The position numbers and the translations under genes are program-made. From Candidatus Methanoperedens sp. (GTDB lineage: Archaea > Halobacteriota > Methanosarcinia > Methanosarcinales > Methanoperedenaceae), in NCBI GenBank assembly GCA_027460585.1, contig JAPZAP010000061.1, positions 1 through 40,769 on the forward strand: a DNA stretch of 40,769 nucleotides, read 5' to 3'. Position 1 is the stretch's first letter, and each line of letters starts with the position of its first letter. Positions 26,010 to 33,363 of the stretch are shown piece by piece. Under the pieces are notes generated by a model. It was not told where the DNA came from and searched no databases. It saw nothing but the letters and a program-made list of their open reading frames with translations.

Positions 26010-26441
26010 ATGTTAAAACTGGTAATTATCTATGGCACAGGTTCACATAACACAGAAAGGATGGCGCAAGCCATAGAAGAAGGAGCAAGAGCCGAAGGTA
26101 TTGAAACTATATTGAGAAATGTATCATCTGCTGATAAGATCGAACTCGTGGACGCCCACGCCATAGCCATAGGTTCACCAAATTACCGGGATAAGATGAT
26201 GCCAACAGTGCAAAAGTTCCTGAATGAAATGGCAAATCTTGAACTTTCCGGAAAGATCGGTCTTGCTTTTGGGTCTTACGGCTGGGGTCTTGAAGCGGTC
26301 CAGGCGATCAATAAGCAATTGACATCATATGGTGTTGAGATGATAAATGACCTTGCTATAAAAAGGATGCCAGGAGAAGAAGAGCTTGAGATATGCAGGA
26401 GAGTTGGCTCACTTCTTGCCTGTAAAATCAAGAATAAATGA
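26010..26441 (+). CDS. flavodoxin-domain protein
   Basis: The 143-aa protein starts MLKLVIIYGTGSHNTERMAQA, where the TGSHNTE segment is the phosphate loop for FMN. It continues with AIAIGSPNYRDKMMPTVQKF and GLAFGSYGWGLEAVQAI, the isoalloxazine-binding loops. It resembles the flavodoxin domain of archaeal F420H2-oxidase-type flavoproteins but has no diiron domain, so it would be a one-electron carrier. There is no close gene on the same strand. The start ATG at 26010 is the first in context. Confidence 0.85.
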   Translation: MLKLVIIYGTGSHNTERMAQAIEEGARAEGIETILRNVSSADKIELVDAHAIAIGSPNYRDKMMPTVQKFLNEMANLELSGKIGLAFGSYGWGLEAVQAINKQLTSYGVEMINDLAIKRMPGEEELEICRRVGSLLACKIKNK

Positions 26442-26644
26442 TAGTGTGAGATAGTTTTGTAGCTGGATTGTAACTTGAAAAGATGACCGATAAATATAAC
26501 TGATTATTAAACATTTTATATCATACTAATGATGCGTATTATTTTAATTTTTTAAAAGCATCAAATTAATATACTGAGGAGTTAATAAAGTTAATGTAAA
26601 AACGGGGCAATTATACCCAATAGGATTAATAGGAGTGATTTAAT

Positions 26645-26782
26645 ATGGAAATAGTAGAAGTAAAATGCAAAAAATGCAGCAAAGAGATATACGTGCAGCA
26701 GAGCTATGTCAGGGAAAAAATGTTCTGCACACTCGGATGCATGAATTCTTACATGGCGAAAGAAAGTAAGACATTGAACTGA
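26645..26782 (+). CDS. 45-aa zinc-ribbon-like protein
   Basis: A short frame from ATG 26645 to TGA 26780-26782 encodes 45 residues with CKKC at residues 8-11 and C28/C32 (MFCTLGCMNSYM). The four Cys fit a small zinc or treble-clef site such as those of TRASH-type metal sensors. GGAG stands 9 bases upstream of the ATG. Its size and isolation mean function cannot be said, but the Cys spacing and ribosome site make it a real gene. Confidence 0.65.
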   Translation: MEIVEVKCKKCSKEIYVQQSYVREKMFCTLGCMNSYMAKESKTLN

Positions 26783-26907
26783 TATCTTTTTTTTTATTAA
26801 TTAACATATCCCTCATTTCAAACTGCACGAATAAAAAGCCCATATAGAAGTACCATTTCAGGTATTACTTCAATAACTATAAACGATAAAAGGAAATCAA
26901 AGAGCAT

Positions 26908-27939
26908 ATGATACTTTTTGATGACATAGGAAGCTTTCCGCTGCCAAAAGGCATGAACAGGGAATGGATCTCTCAGGCAGTCGGGAATAATGATCCGAAG
27001 TTACAGGATTTGCTAAAGAGTACCATGCAACAGAAGATCGATGCTGGCGTGGATATTCCTACATACCCCCAGTTCCGGGACATGAACCAGATGTTCCTTG
27101 AGATAATAAACGATGAATCCGCACAGGAAGAACCGCTTATTGTCAAAAAGGAAAGGGCGCACATAATTGAACTTTCCGCGATCGAGGACGTCGGGGCACA
27201 ATATTTGAAAACGACTGGAAAAAAATTAAATGTCAGGGTTTGCGTAACCGGGCCCCTCGAATTGTATCTTAATCAATTCGGCGGGACAGCGTATAAAGAT
27301 GTCCTTAATGCATTTGCAACAAGCATTGACAGGTTCATAGCAAATTCCATTGACAATGCAAGACAATTCAGGATCGCGACGATATCGATAGATGAACCCA
27401 GCATCGGGATAAACCCGCAGGTCATGTTCAATGATAATGATATTATAGAAGCGCTGACTATAGCTACAAGAACTTCAGGTTCAAATAAGATCGATACGGA
27501 GATCCATCTTCATTCACCACTTCATTATAAGCTCATTTGCAAGGTACCCTCCATTGGCATAATCGGTGTTGAATCAGCTGCCAATCCTTCTTATCTTGAC
27601 CTTATTGATAAAAAAGACCTTGAAGATAATGATAAATTCTTAAGGGTCGGGGTTTCACGAACGGATATTTTTGGAATGGCTGCTGTGCTTAATGAAAAAT
27701 ACGGAACGAATGTCTGGAAAGAACCTTCAAGGCTAGAAGAAATCGTCACCGAAATGGAAACGCCTGGAATAATAACAAAACGGCTTCAAAAAGCAGATTC
27801 TATTTTTGGCGGCAGGATAAAATATGCTGGTCCTGACTGCGGGCTTGGTTCCTGGCCAACCCAGGAATTGGCTTTCAGGCTCCTGAAGAACACAGGTATT
27901 GGTATAAAAGAGTTTATGATGAATCATAAAACAGGGTAA
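26908..27939 (+). CDS. core MetE-type methionine synthase
   Basis: The 343-aa protein is the C-terminal-domain-only MetE found in archaea: FDDIGSFPLPKGMNREW, the VRVCVTGPLELYLNQFGG region, ISIDEPSIGINP, IHLHSPLHYKLI (Zn His), GVESAANPS (Glu) and KYAGPDCGLGSWPTQE (Zn Cys). It transfers a methyl group to homocysteine. Archaeal core enzymes take it from a methyl-corrinoid rather than folate, which fits the cobalamin genes nearby. The full-length N-terminal half of MetE is absent, as expected for this group. Confidence 0.87.
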   Translation: MILFDDIGSFPLPKGMNREWISQAVGNNDPKLQDLLKSTMQQKIDAGVDIPTYPQFRDMNQMFLEIINDESAQEEPLIVKKERAHIIELSAIEDVGAQYLKTTGKKLNVRVCVTGPLELYLNQFGGTAYKDVLNAFATSIDRFIANSIDNARQFRIATISIDEPSIGINPQVMFNDNDIIEALTIATRTSGSNKIDTEIHLHSPLHYKLICKVPSIGIIGVESAANPSYLDLIDKKDLEDNDKFLRVGVSRTDIFGMAAVLNEKYGTNVWKEPSRLEEIVTEMETPGIITKRLQKADSIFGGRIKYAGPDCGLGSWPTQELAFRLLKNTGIGIKEFMMNHKTG

Positions 27940-27971
27940 TCGTTTAATAGAAGATTGACATTATTTGGTTT

Positions 27972-29081
27972 ATGCGAGCAAAACAACGGGTAAACAACAA
28001 AAAAACCGCAAAATACCCATCCGGATCAAAAAATGCCGGAGCAAAAACGGTAACAGTAAAACCAGCGGGTTACCCATTAAAAGGAATGTTCCATGAGTAT
28101 CCGGAACCAAGCGAACTTGACGTTTTTGAGTTCTATGCGAGGGAGCAGTGGAATGGATTCATAGTCAGGAAAGGTGACTTTCTTTTTGACAGGCGGATGT
28201 TCCCGGATTTTGCTTTTAAAGTCATTGACGTAGACCCTGAAAACTCCGAAGTAGGTAAGAATACAAAATTCATTGTTGAAGATTATGAAATGGATTTTTT
28301 TGTCCCGGAAATAAAAAACCAGGTAACTTTCAAAAATATAATAGGGCAGGAGAAAGCAAAACAGAAATGCAAGCTTATTGAGAGCTATCTTAAGAATCCT
28401 GATAAATTCGGAACATGGATGCCCAGGAATATTTTATTTCATGGTCCTCCCGGAACGGGAAAAACCATGATGGCAAAGGCACTTGCAACAGCCAGTGATG
28501 TACCCTTCCTCCCGGTTCGCGCTACAAAACTCATAGGAGAATATGTGGGTGATGGGTCACGACAGATACACCAGTTATATGAAAAAGCGGAAGAGATGGC
28601 TCCCTGCATTATATTTATTGATGAATTCGATGCCATCGCGCTCAACCGGGGCTATCAGGAGATCCGCGGCGATGTATCAGAAATAGTAAATGCGCTTCTA
28701 ACAGAAATGGATGGAATAGACGAACATGACGGAATATGCACCATTGCTGCTACGAACATGCGCCATACACTTGATTCCGCGATACGCAGCCGTTTTGAAG
28801 AGGAAATAGAATTCAGTCTCCCAAATATTGAGGAAAGGCGTGAAATATTGACGTTTTATACAGGAACTTTCCCCAGGAAACTTGCAAAAGACGTAGATCT
28901 TGAGGCTATTTCAAAATTAACACATGGTTATTCAGGAAGGGATCTTGTTGAGAAGTTACTGAAGAACGCATTGCATAAAGCCATCCTTGCAGGCGGCAAA
29001 GTAAAGATGTTGCATTTTGAGGCTGCGCTTTCTGAATCTGCCCACAAGAGTACCGAACCCCCTATAGGAATGTTTGCATAA
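27972..29081 (+). CDS. AAA+ ATPase with a novel N-terminal domain
   Basis: The 369-aa protein has one AAA module from about residue 115: FKNIIGQEKAKQKCKLIES, Walker A HGPPGTGKTMMAKA, Walker B IIFIDEFDAIA, sensor 1 IAATNM, and arginine fingers in AIRSRFEEE. The N-terminal 110 residues are basic at first (KKTAKYPSGSKNAG) and then strand-rich, unlike PAN or Cdc48. Archaea use such ATPases to unfold proteins or remodel complexes. The stop TAA overlaps the next ATG by one base, so the next gene product is likely its partner. Confidence 0.82.
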   Translation: MRAKQRVNNKKTAKYPSGSKNAGAKTVTVKPAGYPLKGMFHEYPEPSELDVFEFYAREQWNGFIVRKGDFLFDRRMFPDFAFKVIDVDPENSEVGKNTKFIVEDYEMDFFVPEIKNQVTFKNIIGQEKAKQKCKLIESYLKNPDKFGTWMPRNILFHGPPGTGKTMMAKALATASDVPFLPVRATKLIGEYVGDGSRQIHQLYEKAEEMAPCIIFIDEFDAIALNRGYQEIRGDVSEIVNALLTEMDGIDEHDGICTIAATNMRHTLDSAIRSRFEEEIEFSLPNIEERREILTFYTGTFPRKLAKDVDLEAISKLTHGYSGRDLVEKLLKNALHKAILAGGKVKMLHFEAALSESAHKSTEPPIGMFA

Positions 29082-29560
29082 TGGCGATAAAAAGTATCAG
29101 TTCGTTAATGGGCAACTTGAAAGGATCTTACGATAAAAGCAAGAATAAATCCGGATGGCGCGTACTTAGCGGCATGAACCGCAATTATCATGATACTTTC
29201 ATCGGCGGTGACAGGAAACTATGGCAGATAAAATCCGAAGAAGTAAAACCAGGAGAATTTGTGGCCGTGGGCATGAAAGTGTCCCGTTTTGATGAAGATC
29301 TAGAAAAAATAATGAAGAATGGCTCACCGGTACCTTTCGGGACTGTGACGCCACTTGATAATAAGATATCTGTTATAATGGCAGGAATGCAGACCTATTC
29401 CTCTGATTCCTCAAACCTTTTGTGTAAAGAACATCTCTCCAGTAAACAGGCAGAGCTTGAGCAGAAACTTAATGCCCAGGTTGACCAGATGATGGAAGAT
29501 CCGGCCTTTAGAAGAAAATATCGTGAACATAAGGACAGGCTACAGAGAGCTTACCTTTAA
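29081..29560 (+). CDS. unknown partner of the AAA+ ATPase
   Basis: The 159-aa protein has no recognised family. It begins with a Lys/Ser-rich leader (SSLMGNLKGSYDKSKNKSGW) and a strand-rich middle with GFVAVGM-like EFVAVGMKVSRFDE. The end is an acidic-basic coiled coil (SSKQAELEQKLNAQVDQMME, then FRRKYREHKDRLQ). The coupling TAATG with the ATPase gene predicts co-synthesis. A role as substrate adaptor or as the remodelled target is inference. Confidence 0.6.
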   Translation: MAIKSISSLMGNLKGSYDKSKNKSGWRVLSGMNRNYHDTFIGGDRKLWQIKSEEVKPGEFVAVGMKVSRFDEDLEKIMKNGSPVPFGTVTPLDNKISVIMAGMQTYSSDSSNLLCKEHLSSKQAELEQKLNAQVDQMMEDPAFRRKYREHKDRLQRAYL

Positions 29561-29689
29561 AGTCCCCATAAAGAATAAGTAGTTATTCTTTTAAATAACT
29601 TTCTATTAATGACAACCGATAACGATTTTAATATGACTGAAAACAGCATATTTATAAGAAATAATCATAAAATCAAAAGTTATCTTTTA

Positions 29690-29850
29690 ACGCCAACAAA
29701 AACGGCGCTGGGGCATTCCCGGCCTTTCCAAGCCCTCACCCTGCACTTTCAGCAGCCTGCCCCAGACCCAGCCGCTCAACCTGCGCCTACCCAGGATTAG
29801 CCAATTGCTTTTCCCTCCCCATGAAAAGCCTCCACTCTGGCCAATCCAAT
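29690..29850. ncRNA. candidate structured RNA, C-rich on plus strand
   Basis: The block is much richer in GC than its surroundings and strongly strand-biased (C on plus, G on minus). It contains the nested pairing GGATTAGCC (29794-29802) with GGCCAATCC (29839-29847, one mismatch) around GCTTTTC (29807-29813) with GAAAAGC (29823-29829). Open frames on both strands have low-complexity, Pro- or Trp-rich products and no ribosome sites. A non-coding RNA or an integration hot-spot is possible. Confidence 0.3.
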
Positions 29851-30484
29851 AATAGCATAATTGATACTCCAAATAAATTAAAGAATGTCAAGAATTTTTT
29901 ATAACAAAAAATAAGCATTATAAACGCTTTAAACTACATTTAAACCAAAATAAAAAATCTATTGATGAATCAAATTTTTTAAATGAAGAGAAATCCTCAA
30001 ACACCTAAAACATAGATAACCAATGAACGCCGAAAATCATAATACCACGGCAAAATTTACGATGTACCAAGAGAGTTCAGTTTAAACAGGAAAACATTAT
30101 CGCAAGCTACCATTAACCCTTAACTATAGAACTACAACATCTAATTACGCCTATTATGAACGGCGCTGAGACCACCACATTCCAAACCAGGCCTCAGAAC
30201 CATCCCCGAAAAAAACCTGACCCCAAAGCCCACCAGCTTAACCAATCCCACCCAGAACATGAATCGACCCTTAAAAGCCGAACCAGATTCAAACATATAC
30301 CGTCCTATCAACGCGCACAGCGAAACTATTCATAAACTCGTATAAATAAAGGGCGTAGCGTTGCGCCCACGATGCATAAGAGGCAAGCCCCCTATCCCAG
30401 TATGGTACCCCACCCCCAAATAGAAAGAGTCTCTGAGAAGAGAGTCTAAGGAGAGAGAATAAACACAAAACAACATAAATATTA

Positions 30485-30760
30485 TTTTAAGAATCAGATA
30501 CACAAACACCTATCTAATATATAGTAAAAAAATTTCACTATATATTATATCCAACAGTATAACATCCTAAATAGAAAAACCTTAAATCCGTAACGGAAAG
30601 TATCAACAGTCTAAATTTAATATCTGCTTATTGAATTTTAGACATAAACACTAATCAGCGACATATCAAAATCAAATGTAAATTTAATATTATATATATT
30701 TGCATAGAACAATTATCGGGAACACGCACAAATAAACATTTTTAGAATCAGATACACAGA
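30485..30760. repeat. direct repeat AGAATCAGATACACA, two copies
   Basis: The word lies at 30490-30504 and 30744-30758, preceded by T-rich sequence in both. A weaker copy, TTTAGAATCATATACT, occurs at 40665-40680 near the right end of the gene block. They may mark element ends or binding sites for a replication or integration protein. Confidence 0.35.
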
Positions 30761-30813
30761 AAGCGTGTACAAGTTTTTACCTACTACTATAGCGGCTTAC
30801 GCCAGAGAAGAAA

Positions 30814-30879
30814 CCGGGCGTGCCGCCATGGGTTGCGGCTGAGCCGCAATCCCGCTGCGGCGGGACGGCACACGCCCGG
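30814..30879. other. three-arm GC-rich hairpin (cloverleaf-like)
   Basis: CCGGGCGTG (30814-30822) pairs with CACGCCCGG (30871-30879), extended by CCG/CGG after a two-base bulge. Inside are two complete hairpins: TTGCGGC/GCCGCAA (30833-30839 with 30843-30849, loop TGA) and CCCGC/GCGGG (30851-30855 with 30860-30864). All arms are perfect. In such AT-rich DNA this is not expected by chance and suggests a replication or packaging signal or a structured RNA. Confidence 0.7.
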
Positions 30880-30942
30880 ATATAAGAAGAGACGAAGCAG
30901 ATGCTACTAAGCGGCCTGTATTGTCATTACGACCAAAGGTAA

Positions 30943-31079
30943 ATATCCGTGCTGCCCGCCCTGCCATAACGTCATTGAAGCCTGGGAAAATCTAGTTTGC
31001 GCCGAACTGCAGCGCAAACATGATATTCCCAGTCTTCTTATCTTAATTTATGGCAGGGCGGTGATAGCACCACGGATAT
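30943..31079. other. 137-nt nested stem structure
   Basis: Four perfect stems nest: ATATCCGTG (30943-30951) with CACGGATAT (31071-31079), a 14-bp stem from 30956-30969 to 31048-31061, CTGGGAA (30982-30988) with TTCCCAG (31026-31032), and GTTTGCGC (30995-31002) with GCGCAAAC (31012-31019). GTGCT (30949-30953) can alternatively pair with AGCAC (31066-31070). There are 38 paired positions in all. No protein frame crosses it with a start. It is either a single-strand DNA fold or a stable RNA. Confidence 0.75.
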
Positions 31080-31123
31080 ACTCTTTTAAAGTCTCATTCC
31101 TTCACTGTCTTATCTTTAACCTG

Positions 31124-31290
31124 GCAGGGTCGGCTCCTGCTTCCCTGGATACCTCTATCTACACGTTGCGAGGTCCCGGAGCCTTTCAGGCTTAACTCCA
31201 AGTTTTAAAAAGGTAGGAAATCGCAGAGTTCCAGGCACGTAATTTTATCCACGGCGCGTGAACCCTACCCCGCGCCCTTCCTAAAATTAC
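31124..31290. other. series of hairpins next to the rep gene
   Basis: The stems are GCAGG/CCTGC (31124-31128, 31136-31140), ACCTC/GAGGT (31151-31155, 31170-31174), AGCCT/AGGCT (31180-31184, 31188-31192), and a nested pair made of GTAATTTTA (31239-31247) with TAAAATTAC (31282-31290) around GGCGCG (31253-31258) with CGCGCC (31271-31276). They continue the structured region up to the 3' end of the rep gene. Filamentous phage intergenic regions are built in a similar way. Confidence 0.6.
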
Positions 31291-31341
31291 TCTTCGGCCT
31301 CATCCGCGCTTTTTTCCTCGTCAGGATACCTTATATCTGAG

Positions 31342-32490
31342 TTACAAAAATCGCGGAACGTATTTGTTTTCTTCTTTTGGTTTGATGTAACCTTCGAACA
31401 TCTTTAAAAATGCTGGATTTGTAACGTACTGGCCCCTGGCCGTCTTGATAATCAGCTTTCGTCTTAACAGCTTATTGGTTAAGATCCTATTTTCTAATTT
31501 ACCTTGCCATGAAAATCCGGATTTTAAAATCATATCAATACAACTGGGATCTAACTTCAACATTTCAGATACGTTAATTATCATTGAATCGAATTCTCGT
31601 TTTGTGGATCTGAATATGATACCCACAGTTTCCGCGTATTCGTCCAAAGTAAATTTAATATCTTCTTCCGGATACGATGAATTAAAATCTATTTGCCCAT
31701 CATACATAGTAATTTCGAACCTGACTAAATCAATTGATTTCTGGTATAATTTTCCTTGTTGAATCTTCTGATAAGGTTCTTTCCAATTCCATGCATCCAA
31801 ATTTGTATATAAGACCGTGTCATCGACAAAATATTCAGTATCGATATCTGGTTTTTCTCCAAAATACATAGTTTTTGAAGCCTGGTTAAAACTCTTAAAA
31901 GCCACTCCTTTCATGAAAAGGTCATTCCGGATATCATCAACAGATAATGGCTTCATTTCCCTGGCAACTTCGAGAGTAACACACTTACAAACAGGCCTTT
32001 CGTCATTTTCCCGAAACTTTGCGTATTCATGCGGCCACAAAAGATTATATTTTTCTTCGAAAATTGCCGTTATTTCTTGTGGTAACTTATTCAAATAAAC
32101 ATCAAGGAAATCATGAAGAGTCACTTTTGATCCTATAGGTAAAAAATTATCGTCATGGATCACCGGTGTTATGATATCATGCTCCATTTCAAATTTTTGA
32201 AAAAAATACCTATTAAAATTAAAATATACATTCATGGACCGAGATTGCCTTAATCTCAATTCCCATGAAAAATATTTTTTTGGGCTGCCATGCTCAAAAT
32301 ACAAAACCCTTTCTTTACCCTTCCCTTTGAATTTTGAGATCTTGGTTTCGAACTCAAGATTCAATCGATCAATAAGATCCGGATCAAAAAAATTGTTATC
32401 TGAATTTTTCACAGCTGAAGGAAAATACACAACCCAGGCGGAACGATCCAGAACCACCCGGTCAAGTGTAAAATCTCCTTCTTCAGCCAT
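31342..32490 (-). CDS. probable rolling-circle replication initiator (gpII/G2P-like)
   Basis: The 382-aa protein shows the order of motifs I associate with phage gpII/X-type initiators: a strand-rich N-terminus with VYFNFNRYF (residues 88-96), VTLEVAREM (171-179), KTMYFGEKP (206-214), a Tyr-rich stretch, and LVRFEITMYDG (255-265). The C-terminal third is helical and may bind DNA. I do not find a textbook HUH motif, so the catalytic residues are not identified. It is the last gene of a long minus-strand operon and borders the hairpin region, as an initiator next to its origin would. Confidence 0.5.
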   Translation of the reverse strand: MAEEGDFTLDRVVLDRSAWVVYFPSAVKNSDNNFFDPDLIDRLNLEFETKISKFKGKGKERVLYFEHGSPKKYFSWELRLRQSRSMNVYFNFNRYFFQKFEMEHDIITPVIHDDNFLPIGSKVTLHDFLDVYLNKLPQEITAIFEEKYNLLWPHEYAKFRENDERPVCKCVTLEVAREMKPLSVDDIRNDLFMKGVAFKSFNQASKTMYFGEKPDIDTEYFVDDTVLYTNLDAWNWKEPYQKIQQGKLYQKSIDLVRFEITMYDGQIDFNSSYPEEDIKFTLDEYAETVGIIFRSTKREFDSMIINVSEMLKLDPSCIDMILKSGFSWQGKLENRILTNKLLRRKLIIKTARGQYVTNPAFLKMFEGYIKPKEENKYVPRFL

Positions 32491-32496
32491 GTAATT

Positions 32497-32961
32497 TTAT
32501 TCGACCCGGGGAGCTCGTCTTCTAATACCCGTATTTTTGACAATCTCAGCATCGAGAATACTATTGAAATAGTCGCAATTTTCAGGAAGGTCAAGCCATT
32601 CCAAGAATCTGGCCATAACCAGAACAGGTATATCCATGGAATAACTTTTATCCATTTCATTGAATTTGGCCGGGCCTTTAATAACTACACCATTTAAGGC
32701 GCCATATTCAACTTTTTGTTTACTTTTAACATCTAAAAAGCTCCTTTCACCCTCACGCCTGAGTGTGATTTTTGTTTTTACATCGTTGAATGAATATTTC
32801 CGATCCAGATCTTCAAGAGGTAAAACCCTTCCTGGAATCAACGGTGGATTATTTGATCCACCAGTTCCACTACTGATTTTATTCTTTTCAACAGCAAGAA
32901 GGTTCTCTGCATTATGCTTTGCCCGTTCTTCTTCATCACTTAATTTTTTAAAATTCACCAT
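32497..32961 (-). CDS. unknown element protein upstream of rep
   Basis: The 154-aa soluble protein starts MVNFKKLSDEEERAKHNAEN, has a Gly/Ser/Pro-rich linker (ISSGTGGSNNPPLIPGR) and then a strand-rich domain of about 100 residues (KTKITLRREGERSFLDVKSK, GALNGVVIKGPAKF) with a basic tail. It ends 6 bases before rep. In filamentous phages a single-strand DNA-binding protein is encoded next to the initiator, and a small beta domain would fit, but there is no sequence match to claim it. Confidence 0.5.
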   Translation of the reverse strand: MVNFKKLSDEEERAKHNAENLLAVEKNKISSGTGGSNNPPLIPGRVLPLEDLDRKYSFNDVKTKITLRREGERSFLDVKSKQKVEYGALNGVVIKGPAKFNEMDKSYSMDIPVLVMARFLEWLDLPENCDYFNSILDAEIVKNTGIRRRAPRVE

Positions 32962-32978
32962 ATTTTTTCTCCTTTATT

Positions 32979-33185
32979 TTATTTCGGGAAGAACCGCACG
33001 CCTATGTAAAAGGTAAGCAGCCCCAAAATATTTTTAATATCATTTGCACCTATGCCAACGCCTAATAATAGTAAAACTCCTATTAGAGCGAAGGCACCAT
33101 TAACTACCATATCAATGTCTTTTTTTTCTTTACCTGTCAGTTTAAAATTCGATATTGTTCTATCTTCATCTTTTTCCGTATTCAT
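32979..33185 (-). CDS. small two-helix membrane protein (coat-protein candidate)
   Basis: Start ATG 33185 has GAGGTG six bases upstream. The 68-aa product has a charged N-terminus of about 25 residues (NTEKDEDRTISNFKLTGKEK), a hydrophobic helix VNGAFALIGVLLLLGVGIGA, and a second short hydrophobic segment to the end. Major coat proteins of filamentous viruses are this small and have one hydrophobic helix, but their order is usually different, so this is one possibility among several small membrane proteins. Confidence 0.5.
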   Translation of the reverse strand: MNTEKDEDRTISNFKLTGKEKKDIDMVVNGAFALIGVLLLLGVGIGANDIKNILGLLTFYIGVRFFPK

Positions 33186-33192
33186 ATACACC

Positions 33193-33360
33193 TCAATTCA
33201 TAACCTCGGCAAAAGCCGTCAAAGGCTTATGACTATCATCCGGGCGTTCGTCTTTCCGAAGGCCCAGCTCCCAAACAAGCATTTCGCGCTTGCTTGAAAG
33301 TTTCAAAATTTCTCGATCTATTTTTGAGATCTCTCGTTCAATGCCTGGAACAGGATCCAA
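33193..33360 (-). CDS. 55-aa coiled-coil protein, TTG start
   Basis: The frame from TTG 33360 to TGA 33193-33195 begins 3 bases behind the ParB-like stop and in the same frame. It encodes a helical heptad-like peptide (GIEREISKIDREILKLSSKR) and a Pro/Asp-rich end. Tight spacing on both sides supports translation by coupling. Function is unknown; it could be a dimerising or capping small protein. It might also be reached by stop-codon read-through of the ParB gene. Confidence 0.45.
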   Translation of the reverse strand: MDPVPGIEREISKIDREILKLSSKREMLVWELGLRKDERPDDSHKPLTAFAEVMN

Positions 33361-33363
33361 GGA

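Larger units (their letters stand above)
29561..30810. other. 1.25-kb non-coding junction between chromosome and mobile element
   Basis: No reading frame with a ribosome site or recognisable protein is present. The stretch holds a C-rich structured block (29690-29850), AT- and A-rich sequence to about 30300, a TATA-like TATAAATAAA at 30341-30350 directly followed by the hairpin GGGCG/CGCCC at 30351-30368, a purine-rich run near 30430-30460, and the repeated word AGAATCAGATACACA. The chromosomal side ends at the AAA+ operon; the element boundary lies somewhere here. Confidence 0.5.

Noticed and set aside
29609-29872. Open frames on both strands across the C-rich block
   Set aside because: The products are Pro- or Trp/Gly-rich, lack ribosome sites and look like translation of a biased non-coding sequence.
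30351-30440. tRNA or small structured RNA behind the TATA-like element
   Set aside because: The GGGCG hairpin is short, no cloverleaf or CCA-type acceptor end could be drawn, and no T-loop sequence is present.
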